A stretch of 64,000 nucleotides of DNA from Anarhynchus alexandrinus (taxonomy: Eukaryota; Chordata; Aves; Charadriiformes; Charadriidae): assembly GCA_008711295.1 (NCBI GenBank), contig VUYV01000089.1, positions 2,228,442 through 2,292,441 of the forward strand, written 5' to 3'. The position numbers were made by a program, and so were the translations under genes. The number at the start of each line of letters is the position of its first letter. Position 1 is the first letter of the stretch. The notes under the pieces were generated by a model. That model did not search any database and was not told the DNA's origin. It saw nothing but the letters and a program-made list of their open reading frames with translations. Shown here in pieces: positions 10,901 to 21,600 of the stretch.

Positions 10901-13182
10901 AAAGGACCATACCTTCAAACTGGAACTGATTATAGAGCTGTGTCTAGATTTACCAGGACAGCCCTGTTAACCACCCTCTCTTTTAGTTGATAGAAAATTC
11001 TCTCGCAATTTTTCAGATGAATTTTCTTGCCGATTAGACTCTCAAATGAGTTCCTTATTACAAGATTAAGGGAAAAGATAAGTTGTTTTAGAGCAACATG
11101 TAATTATAAAATTCAGCTCATCCAAATTACAGAAAAATGTTTGCTGAAATACTCAATTTTTTCATAACATTTTTATTAACATTTCAGTTTAACCTCTTTT
11201 TAAAACCTATATATAAATTAATGTATCCAGGGAGACTAAATGAAATGTAAAATTCATCATGCTTTTTTAAACAATATAAAAAGCCCTGTCTTAAAATAAA
11301 AAGGGTTACATAACAAATTACTTCTAAAAATACTAGTATCATGAATCCTTTCCAAACTTAATTTAGGCTTTCCTTTTGTTTTAATATTATGACAAAACCT
11401 TAAATCCACCACCACATACTGTTTTTCACTATGTTTTCTGGAATTAAAAAAAAAAATAAAAATGGAAAGGAAAGCATCAATCAAACCCGAAGACCTTCCA
11501 TGCAAACTCCAGCATCTCCTGGTAGATTGTCAGTGAAGTCCTAGGCAAACTCTACCTCGAGCTAACCCAATAATCTACAGAAGCAATAAATTGCCATCTT
11601 CTAGATGTATCATAAGTAGAGGGGAACGAAGTATGTATTTTGCCAGTAGGTTTCACTGATATTTACTGACAAGAGAAAGCAATCTGTTCAGCCTCCTGTT
11701 ATTCTAAGTCCTAGTCCCTTGCTCTAGGTCCAATTCAAGACCCAAGTCCTGAGAAGCATTTTCTCCCTTCTCACCTGGCACCACTATTTATCAGTTCTCT
11801 GTCCCCAGCCCTGCAGGTAAAAATACTGTAACACTACACCAAAATATTTATTGAGAGCAAGAATACATATGAAAGTCAACTCTTGATTAAACTACGAAAC
11901 AGACCAAAGTTATATCAACACAAATTCTTACTGCTGATTGTGCCTCATAAATAGCATAACATCGTAGTACTTTTGGCTTGCTTAACTTTCCTAGATGAAA
12001 TATACATACATATATGAATATTTCCATATTTTATATGTATATATACACAAAAACACAAAGGACCTGCCTCTTTCACACAGTCTTGGAGTAAATACCTGTC
12101 ATTTCATGTGCACTGCGGGCAAACAGCTTGAATGTGAAAACATACAAAACCAGGTCTAAAGAAGATATTACATACTCTTAGCTTACTGGAGACAGATCCA
12201 CATCTAGAAGAGACTATCCATAACTTTTTCAGTCTAATAAATTTCATGTTACACACAGAATTATGAACTAATTATATTTATTTACTGTCTTTATTGTAAG
12301 AAAAAACAATCTCCTTTTAAATAATCTATTTGATAAAGCCAAACTCTGACATATAATTACGGCAAATAACAGCCAAGCAAATTATGTTTGAAGTGTGTCT
12401 TCACAGCTAATAAAACAGAATAATCACAATACCATGTTTCCAAACACCTCCTTCTCTGACAACATTGGGACTGAGTTTTAGAGTTTAAACAGTTTCTGAA
12501 CATCAGTGCCAAATAATCTATGAACAATTCATGTACATTGTTAGTTTTAAGGGTCATATGAAGTATCCTAGAGTTACAGAACAGTTGCTAAAAGGAGAGA
12601 AAACTCAAATACTTTTGAATTATTGCTAATCTCATATATTTCAATGAACTCAAATGGTTAAAATTATATTTTTTAAGGTTATTTGCTTTTAATTTTTAAG
12701 ATATTCAACCATCATAGTTATTAGAATGTAATAAATAAAATAATATAAAACTCTGTGAATAGACCATCATAGTAATCACTAATTGTTCAATAACATAAGT
12801 GATTTTAAGGAATAATTCAGATTTTGCTGAGCTCTGACATAAGGCCTTTTAAAAAGTCTACTGTCATCTTTTCCTTCCCTTATGAATTGGAGGAGTTTAA
12901 TTTTAGAAAGGTGGAAATTACTGTAAAACTTTGTAGGTTTTGTACTCTTTTCAATAAACGTGTATCAAGGATCCCTCTACCAAAATCACAGTAGTTTCAC
13001 ATCGTCGTAAGTGTTAAGTGAAATCAGGGTTGAGCTCCATGGGTTTTTTAAGTTTTTTAAGTTATTCTGTTATATTTCATTTTCTGATTGACAGTATTGA
13101 GAAAAAGGGAATAAGAAAGGAAAGATTTTTTTTAAGTCATTTACATTATATGGAGCAAAATGCTGAGTGCTTTTCTTGAGGA
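4911..13182. other. Long AT-rich noncoding stretch, no gene seen
   Basis: Roughly 8 kb hold only short chance open frames. Simple-sequence patches are the poly-A run at 5229-5250, A-rich runs near 7910, and alternating TA/TG runs near 8865 and 12000. I recognised no CR1 tail, LTR, RNA gene or exon here. The CTG-rich patch at 8345-8365 is too short to interpret. Confidence 0.5.
5229..5250. repeat. Poly-A run with an ambiguous base (N at 5241)
   Basis: An uninterrupted A run of about 21 bp contains a single N. It is followed by A-rich sequence to about 5295. It could be a homopolymer that sequencing could not resolve. No SINE or LINE body adjoins it on the 5' side. Confidence 0.85.
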
Positions 13183-13226
13183 GGGGGTGGGAGGGGTTTG
13201 AGTGTTCAATACTGAAGGGGGGGGGG
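13183..13226 (+). repeat. G-tract cluster, possible G-quadruplex
   Basis: GGGGG-T-GGG-A-GGGG is followed 20 bases later by a run of ten G (13217-13226). Three short-loop tracts plus a long run could form a quadruplex, though the last loop is long. It is isolated in AT-rich DNA. Confidence 0.5.
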
Positions 13227-15036
13227 TTAAGCTCAGGAGAATAGTTTCTTTTGTACAAAACTATCCTCTTACCTGATTGCACTATTCTTCTACGCTACCA
13301 AGTCTGAATTGTGCTTTTTAGAAGATCGTGCCTTAATAAATAAATAAAGCATACCCAATGTCACAGGCTGCAATTATGCTCTGAAATAATAGTACCAACT
13401 CCTGTTATCCTGCTTTCTCTCCATAACAAAATAATTCATAATACGCTTGGAAAACTTGCCATCTTGTCATGTCACAGGAAAATAGTCATCCCTGAATACT
13501 GTGCGCAGATTGGAGAACCTGTTGCAACATTTATTGGGTTACTTGCAACCGGCTTCAAGTTACATTGGACATTTAGTTTCCACTGTCATGAACCATAGTT
13601 TTAGTTCACTTTGAGGGTGATCGCCAGCTATGATGAATATAAAGGCCCAAAGGCAGGTCTAGAAAAGCATTTGTCTCTTATTTATATGAGATTGATTTTG
13701 CCAGACTAGTCCAAACACTGAAATTGCCTTGTTTAATCTGTTTAGTCAATGTCCTGAAGACACTCCATGCTGCATTTCAAACTCTTTGTTAACCAACATA
13801 AAATTATTGTATGAGGTTAAAGAGAAGGTTTATCTACCTAACCAAAAGTGACCACTAAAGGAGAAAACTGCCTTGTTGTTTTCCTGAGAAGAGCTGACCA
13901 AGTGCTTTGTGAGATTATTTCCTTCTGCCCAGGAAAGACCATGCAGTCTGGCTCCTGAAAAAAAACCTTGCTTCTGCTATCAATACCACATGAACCGCTG
14001 AGCCTTCAATTGCCTGCGTGAACATTGCTATCAGCAAATATGCAAAAGAAGGAGAAGGACTAATGGGTGGAAGAGGAAGAATCAACATTTTCCTTACCTC
14101 TCTGGCATCCTTACTCTACCTCGCTAGTCTGCATCCCCACAACTCTTCAATTTACCCAGTTGACTCCAGGACTTACCCCAGGATTTACCAGGGGCTTTTC
14201 TACCTTTGCTACTATCTGTACCTCTGCTTACTGGAGGCTGTCTGCCTCCTCATCTGTACCCCATTTGCATCTGCTTAAAAATTCCCTCTCACAATATGAC
14301 CGTGCTTAGCATCTTACTAAGCCTGTGGACATGCAGCACACCCTTACCTTACCACCTTATACACACCAGCCAAAGGAGTATCTCCCCTTTTTCCCTGTCA
14401 AGAAATGAGCCTCCTCTCTGTTCATGTGAACACCTTTCCCATCTCATATCATCTACTTCTTCCCTTGTTTGGCTCTTCCTCATAAACTTTTCTCTCATCA
14501 ACAAAGGGAAAAGGGGAAAAAGATACTAGCCAAGATATACAGAAACTGAAGGTAAACCAAAACCAAACAAGGAAAGTCACACAATACATACAGCCAGGGA
14601 CTGTTACTGTGCTCTCAGCTTAATAGCAATCTTACTGCTCTGTCTTCTGCCCTGGTAACTCACAGTCTCCATTGATTTGTATTATTGTCTATTTAATATA
14701 ATGGTCTACTTAATCCTATTAGTAGTGAAATCATCCTATACAAATATCTTCTACCTTTCTTACTTTCCCTGCCCATTTTTGTTTTCCAATGGGGAGAGTA
14801 AACTTCAGTGCCAACAACATCAAAGATACAGGTGTACCATAGACTTTCAGAGACACATTTTGGTGTTTACATTTTGTGTTCCTTTCTTTCCCTCCTATCT
14901 TCTCTATTTATTTGATTTTATTTTTTTTTCTTACTGGTAGCTGAATGAGCTCATGTTTTCATAGAATGCATCAACTCTGAATGAGATCATTTTCCTGGTA
15001 ATTTGAAATCTATCAAAGCAAATTCATAGGGTAGTT
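13227..15036. other. Noncoding stretch with a pyrimidine-rich core
   Basis: The segment 14080-14480 is strongly C/T-rich on the plus strand, which depletes stops and produces three overlapping open frames of 80-107 codons in different phases. None looks like a protein family. The remainder is AT-rich and featureless. Confidence 0.5.
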
Positions 15037-15285
15037 TTGTCCACAAGCATTACTTTGTGTTTACTAACACTATATTTCACCTGCATCCTATGTCCCATCC
15101 ACTCAACATCCTGCTGCATCTCCTCACTGCTGGGTTTGTGTTCTCCCCTGAATAACTGTAAACCAGTCAGAGACTCTTCACCTTTTTTAATGATTGTCTC
15201 TAAACATATGAATAAGCTTACAACACAGCAGATATCACAGTGTGATTCCAGTGGTGGAGTCCCTTCTTTTTGCTTTTTCTTTCCA
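15037..15285 (-). mobile_element. Ancient CR1/L3-like reverse-transcriptase fragment
   Basis: On the plus strand the order of words resembles the inverted reverse-transcriptase region of old amniote CR1/L3-type LINEs: ACTAACACTATATTTCACCTGC, then CCTGAATAACTGTA, then CTCTTCACC and ATATGAATAAGCTTACAACA. The reverse complement of that region encodes the part around the polymerase active site in intact elements. Here it is too decayed to translate. Identification rests on recalled word order, not alignment. Confidence 0.45.
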
Positions 15286-15307
15286 GGTTTTATTTAAATA
15301 TGAATAC

Positions 15308-15490
15308 AAGAAGATTAGACTCATCTTGTAGTTTAGCAGTCCTTCAGAATAAAGGTACAAAAGGCAATGAACAGACATTAGGAAAAACATTTTAACCATG
15401 AGGGAGGTCAAAAACTGGCACAGGTTTTCCAGAGAGGTTATGGAAAGTCCATCCTTGGAAATATTTGATTTTTGATTGAACAAGGCCCTG
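15308..15490 (+). mobile_element. Old CR1 tail, first part
   Basis: The words AGACATTAGGAAAAACATTTT, then ACCATGAGGGAGGTCAAAAACTGGCACAGG, then CCAGAGAGGTTATGGAAAGTCC and CATCCTTGGAAATATTTGA follow the order of the CR1 3' region on the plus strand. It breaks off at about TTGAACAAGG, where the family normally continues into the ACCTGGTCTAG block. Many substitutions show age. A minus-strand open frame across it is a shadow. Confidence 0.75.
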
Positions 15491-15780
15491 TAGCCAAAAG
15501 AGAGGCTTACAATTCCTATGAATTATAAAAGTATTTATGAGAATATAGCTAATATTAGCTTGCCTTGAATCCAAATATAGCCGTTACAAACAGCAGTATG
15601 TAAGTATTCTGCAAAACTGTGATGGTGTAGCCAGACAAAATGTATGAACATTTTACATAAGTACATGAGCAACAGGACCACCAGAGATGTGTAGTTACAT
15701 GTAGGAGCCATGAAAGTACAAAATGTTGCAAGACAGAGAAGCAGCAGCATAAGGGACTGTAAATATCCAGACGCAAAAAC
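15491..15780. other. Unidentified insert between two CR1 pieces
   Basis: About 290 bp separate the point where one CR1 tail stops and the point where the next expected CR1 block begins. The sequence is unlike CR1, of mixed composition, with no LTR ends, poly-A tail or coding frame I recognise. The flanks carry TTGAACAA and TTCAAGTAA, both degraded versions of the same CR1 word. That could be an 8-9-bp target duplication or simply overlapping ends of two separate CR1 copies. Confidence 0.35.
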
Positions 15781-15845
15781 TTCAAGTAACCTGGTCTAAG
15801 CTGTCCCTGCTTTGAGCAGGGATTTGAACCAGACACCCTCTAAAA
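15781..15845 (+). mobile_element. Old CR1 tail, continuation
   Basis: TTCAAGTAACCTGGTCTAAG, CTGTCCCTGCTTTGAGCAGG and GATTTGAACCAGACACCCTC are the CR1 blocks that would follow directly from the piece ending near 15490. The terminal ATTCTATG repeats are missing. Confidence 0.7.
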
Positions 15846-16780
15846 TTTGTTTTCAGCCAGTCACTCTACAATTGAAATATTTTTGTAGTCTAAGGCCTAT
15901 AGTTATTTACAAAGCACAGTGAGGATGCTTTCTATGCTCAGTTCTCCTTTTAGCATACAAAATAAACACAAAATTCTGATTGGAATTATTACTAGAATAA
16001 GTGTGTTCATATTTAAGATAATTGGAGTAGCTTAAGTTCCGTAAACTCCCATTTTTTAGTAAACATGTTTTGTGCAACAAAACTTTCACAGTAAACCATC
16101 ATACAGAGCTTAATATCAATTAAAGATAAAATGAAATCTAAAAAAATGTTTTCTATCTGATCCATAATACTGTAATACTGTGACATAATACAGCTAATTC
16201 ATAACTAATTAATTATTAATAACTAATAAACTTTGATTTTAAACCTCTGTCTTGAGACTTAGCTGATTTATGAAAACTATGGAGTGGTATTAATAAAAAT
16301 TACAATGTTCTTGTTGATGATTAACTAAGTCAGATACATCAGTCATCAGAGCTACAGAGTTTCACTTGGCTCAAAGAGATGGCAGTTGCAGAGTGTTTTA
16401 TCAATTCATTACACATTTCCCAATTTACTTTTTTTTTCTTTTACTTGTAACCCAGAATCTTTCCCATTATTTGTACATTAAAATATTGTACTAATGGCAA
16501 ATTAGCAGGAAGAAAGAAATTGAAGAATTTTTCCTGAGCAACCTACAATGGATGCTAAGACAGGAAAAGGATTAAGGGGCTTCCAGGTGGTCTAACCTAG
16601 CATTAGACATCTGTTATTTCATTACCATTTAACACTAACTAGTACTCACCAGAAATGAGAAGGCAACCCACTTTGAGAGTTTTGCTGACACATTTCCACC
16701 TTCTTTGGATAACATATTCTCTGTCAACAGAGCATATTAGTAGTGGTCCTAACTGGAAGACTCTTGTACATAGAGTATTT
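15846..16780. other. AT-rich noncoding DNA, no gene seen
   Basis: There are TAAT-rich patches near 16170-16230 and no recognised repeat or exon. Confidence 0.5.
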
Positions 16781-17278
16781 AAGGATCCACCTTATAGTTG
16801 ACTTAAGTAGGTGCAGCCCGTGCTGTGCTGCACATACTACTTGGTTGCTGAATGAACTTTAGTGCATTGATTGTAACAGAGAAGGCTGGATGTGGCTCCC
16901 ACTTAGTATCTGGTGATTAAGCTACCTGCATGTCTCATTTTATCTTGAAGTAATGCAGCATGGTTGCAGATACCATCCATTTGTTTGACAGGAGAAATGA
17001 TTAATAGAGTTGCTTACTTCTAAGGACATCCTATAAAAGCTCTCAAGATTGCAATACTGGTGAACATTTCCACAGACAGGATCTGCACAGTGCAGTGTGC
17101 CATGTCCTGATTGGAGGTCCATCTGATGCTCCACAACGCAGGCTTCCCAGCATCTGAAGGGATGTAAGTTTATCTATGCTATCCTCTTTTCCTTTCTCAT
17201 TTTATCTCCAATAAATGATGTTTTAATCAATACGTTATGGGCGCTGAGTGTCTTTATTACTGGAATCCATAATGAACA
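16781..17278 (+). mobile_element. LTR-like block (5' limit uncertain)
   Basis: The 3' half has retroviral LTR architecture on the plus strand. There is a TATA box CCTATAAAAG at about 17030-17040, then about 170 bp to a polyadenylation signal CCAATAAATG near 17208. A T-rich U5-like segment with GGCGCTGAGTGTCTTTATTAC follows, closing at AATGAACA at 17278. I could not fix the 5' end or find a matching duplication (CTTGCA follows the end). No retroviral coding region adjoins, so it would be a solo or truncated LTR. The family is not identified. Confidence 0.45.
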
Positions 17279-18252
17279 CTTGCAATAGTGTATTATAAGA
17301 TTAAATATCTAGCTTTGAAAAATCCAAATGCAAGGACAATGTATATACACCAATATACTGTTTGACTTTGTAGTATCAGAAGTTCTGATGACAATTACTC
17401 AGAATGTGGCATAGGACACTGCATTAAAATATAGGGACCACAATACAACTCATTTAAATTTTCTTTTGAAGGTTTTGCTAGAGTTTGTATATGCAATGCA
17501 AATAACTCCATATCAGACATCAAAACAACTTCCCCAAGCCATCTCAGCTGCAAAGTTGATGGCTGCATGGCAGAATCCAGCATATCAGCTCTCGAACAGA
17601 CTTTTCTTTTTGATATTTCTTGGTTTCTGAGCATAAATTAGCTCCACTACTCCCCTATCTAAATGATTTTTAATTCTATTTTAAGCTACTAAAGGCGTAA
17701 CAACATATTGTATCTTACAGAAACAGGTTATTTTTGATAGCACGGGCAATTGCATTAAAAATCTATGAAACCAAGCTAGAGAATTTTGAAGAACAATGCT
17801 GGAATTTATAGGTAAACTTTCTAATAGAGAGAAATCCCTTCTGAGAAATCTTATTTTAGCCTCTTAACATCAATCTAAACATAGAGTTCAGAGTTAGATG
17901 TTCAGATTCACAGTGGCGTATTTAGCTTTCTAGTGAGGTATTTAGTTTTCCACTTGCATCAGCTTTTAAAGGTAATAAAACTTTAATTTGTAATGAAACC
18001 CAAAACCTTCCAGCAGTTCTTTGGTGACTATATCTTAAACCACCATTTCTGAATCCATTGGCAACAGATTTTTTTTTTATTTCCTGAATGGTAAAGAAGT
18101 CAACTGACTGTTTATAGTAAATTTGTTTCTGTGGATAAACTAGTGACTGACAGATTGAGCTGCAGTTCCCTCCCTTGTTTCTGCTGTAGACATGAACGAG
18201 CTACCTATCCAACAGCCTCATGCCCTCAATGGCTGCTTGCTCAAATGATCCT
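17279..18252. other. AT-rich noncoding DNA, no gene seen
   Basis: A 79-codon minus-strand open frame (17634-17395) has no family resemblance and no splice context that I trust. No repeat was recognised. Confidence 0.5.
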
Positions 18253-18280
18253 GGGTTCAAGGGGAGGAGGGGGGTGGGGG
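18253..18280 (+). repeat. G-quadruplex motif
   Basis: Four G-tracts with loops of 5, 4 and 1 bases: GGG-TTCAA-GGGG-AGGA-GGGGGG-T-GGGGG. This meets the usual G3+N1-7 pattern. It is isolated and not next to a recognised promoter. Confidence 0.8.
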
Positions 18281-18522
18281 TGTAGAGTGGAGGGTGAATT
18301 TACACTCACAACCTGCAGTTTAGGAGCACATAAAAAATTATACAGAAAGACTCCAGAACAGCACTATCCAAGAACAAACTTTCTATAGTTCACAGCAGTG
18401 AACTTTTATGTTACTAAATTATATTGACGACCTACTAAAATTGCTGATAGTAGCTATAGCCAGTGCATGGATCCAAATAACTCTGGCCAGGCACCATCAA
18501 GCAGGAATGTCTGTCTGATAAT

Positions 18523-18600
18523 ATGTCTATAATATAGACAGGCTTTACACGTGGCATTGATCCTCCCTCTGCCACTTTTTTCCTCACTATTGTGAGGAAA
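18523..18600. repeat. Two neighbouring hairpins
   Basis: GTCTAT-AAT-ATAGAC lies near 18524-18540. The arms TTTCCTCAC (18579-18587) and GTGAGGAAA (18592-18600) are perfect 9-bp complements around a TATT loop. No run of T follows the second hairpin, and this is not a bacterial terminator context. Confidence 0.7.
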
Positions 18601-21600
18601 TTGTTGCTTCTTTTGTGGAAGTAAAAGCATTAATTGGACAACTAAATAAGGATAAACTAGATCAGGAAATCAGTTTAAGTTTAATTTAGAGAGTTGGTTA
18701 TTTTTAAAGGACAAGATTCAACTCCAATCAGTTCTGCAAGGTAATTCTCTTTGCAGAGCCACAAGGAACTGAAGTAGCATGAAAGAGAGAAAGGTGTATA
18801 TATCATCTCTGCTGATGGTATTGATGCATAAAAGAGACCACTGAACTACAGCGTAAATAGTCTTAGTGAAATCACAAAATTTGAATCATGTTTTGCTTAA
18901 GCAAAGTTGAAAAACACTAGGGTGTCTTCCCAAGAAACATGACATGACATTGTAGACGCATCAACAAATGTTTTAAGATGTAATGGTTCTACAGTCTAAG
19001 GTCACGCAGCTAAAATCTACTCCAAGTGGAAGTAATCCTTACATAGATTTTGTTGTTTTCAGTACTCACATAATAGAAACATTTCTCCTTTCCCTATCAG
19101 TTATGCTATGGCTGCTTTTAACTGGCTGCATAAGGACAGATCCTAAACAGAGGGGGAAAAGTTCTAATTTAGAAAATAAATAAGTGAATAAACAAGTCAG
19201 TAACATAACTGCAACATGATCAGAGGGAAAGACATGAAAAAAACAACATGAAAATAATCATGGAGAGTAAGGATTTGAAATGAACTTAGGATCAAGAAAG
19301 AACACTATGCAAATCTAAATAACCCAAGCAAACAGAAAGTCACATATTCTGCTAGAGATATCACTGCACAAGGCATTTCACAAAAAACGTCAACACAATT
19401 TATAAAAAAAAAAAAAGTGGTGAAGGAGGTATATGTATAGAGAAAGTCAGAGAGATTAAAAGGAATCTATAACAAAGCAAGCAAGCAAACTTACATCAAA
19501 GAGCAGTGCCAAATCATTTAGTGAGATTATTCCAATTTATAAGTCTGAAAAAAGACTGAAGTGCAGTGAGGGGAAATAAATAAAATAAAAATACTCCTCT
19601 ATCACAAAACTGAACTGTAACTAGTTTTGTTTCATTTATGGGCATGAAGTGGCTTCTTTCTTTTAGGTGTTTAAAAAAAGTTGAACATTGACATATCACA
19701 AAAAAATTAGCCTTCTTTATTTTACAATTTTTGAAAAATGTAGAAAATTTGAAATGTAGAAAAATGTAGAAATGTAGATTATTTCTACATATGCCAATAC
19801 AGTTGCTGAATATGTCTCGATGTTCGTTATAGACCAATGAAAGGATAAAAGGAGATGAGTAACTCTTTTACACTGGCTTTTCATAAAGGCATTCCCAGGA
19901 TTTGTACGGATAAAGTCTGTAGCCACTCAAGGGTGTTGCAGAAAGACTGGAAGGGCTGAATATCAAGTACATGAGCTCTTCCACAATAACTTTCCCGTTA
20001 GAAAGATATTCTGCACTAAGCAGGTTTGTTAGTCAGGGTAGCTTTTATCTAAACTGTTCCAAACTAACCTACCACAGATATGTTTAGTGGGGAAGATGTA
20101 TTTAGATAGTCATGGTTAAATAGATCTTTCCATTAATGTCTTTTTTTGTTTGCTTGCTTGTTTGGTTGTTTTTTTATTGATTTGTTTTGGTTTTTTGCAG
20201 CTGTTCCCTGATATAGATACATCTTTAGCTGCTACTCAGTACACTGGGAACTACATCCAGAGGAAGGCACACTTCCCCACTGGATAAGCTCAAAGACTTG
20301 AATAATCAAGAAAAGCTGTTACCTGATTGTTTTATTTAGGTACACCAAAATGATTTATTATTTTAACCTTCAGCACTGTAGAGAAAATATTGAAAACAAG
20401 AACTAAAAATAATTAATGATTTAAAATTAATTTGTGGCAATCCAAAAAATAATCATGGAAATGAAGTCTTTTATTTCAGTGGATGTTAATTTCAAACCTA
20501 TTTATGACATTTAAAGCAACAGCTCATCACTTCTTATCAGAGCAAAAAAAGGAGGCAGGAAAATATGTGTTTAAATATAAGGAACATGGGTATCATTGTA
20601 ATGAAATAACCTGATTTTCCATTCAGTCTCAGGACCTGATTTTTATAACGAAAGACGCCTTGCAGGAGGTAGAGAATAATGTGACTTTCTCTACAAAGCA
20701 TGCTTCAATGTTGCAATAGTTAAGGATCAGCTTAAATTTTACACCATTTTTGTATACCCTCTACATGAATATTGCTGGACTTATAAGTATAGATTGTAAT
20801 TTTGATTGTTTCACTGCCTCCAGAAAACTTACAATAGCTTCCAGAGGAGGAAGAGACTCATTTTAGACTATGTCCTCACACTGGACTAATTGCAACATCA
20901 CTGAGTGAGATGTCAGTGATTCAGATGAGAGAACCCGTGGGGATGAAAATCTTAAACTCCAATTTTATCTCCAGCTACAGGGGAACACAGATATACAATC
21001 AAAGCAAATACTAAAAGATTGCACAATATAGCACACCATCCTAAACCCTTAATCACTTCATTAGTTCCATTATTGAGCAATTGCATAGGCATTAACAGAC
21101 ATTTCATCTGGATATCAAAACATCTTTCTCTTGGCACCAGCTGATACAATGCATATGCTGTATGTGTGGTTACTTGAAAAGAAATTTTCAGCTGGGTAGT
21201 TGTTTTTGACAGTCCAAATACACATAATCAAGTGATTTGTTAATATATAGTTATGATATAACTGATCCCAGCAAAAATAGGGTGAGTTATACACTGCCAA
21301 GGCCATACTACTCAACTTACTGGATATTACTCAAATATGAACACATCAGAACAAAAAATATTCACCAAGACCAAACCTATGTGAAAAGGCATTCTTTCAC
21401 TTGAACTTCAGCTTCAGGTGAAGCAGGATTTGGAGTGAATAGAATCACTGAAAAGAGAGAAGAAGAAGGAAAACAAAATAATCCCAAAACTCCAGTCATC
21501 AACAGATATTACCGCTGGCTCTAAGTTTGAAAAAACTTTGGATGACTGTTCACAAGGACACAGGGAGGGAAATGAACAGGTATGTTTTCAAAGTAGATGA

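Noticed and set aside
14018..14529. Three overlapping plus-strand frames of 80-107 codons
   Set aside because: They sit in a C/T-rich stretch where stops are rare in all plus-strand phases. Three mutually exclusive phases are open and none has a recognisable domain.
20139..20200. T-rich tract ending in TTTTTTGCAG as a splice acceptor
   Set aside because: The sequence after it has no sustained open frame or donor at exon distance. T-rich low complexity explains it.
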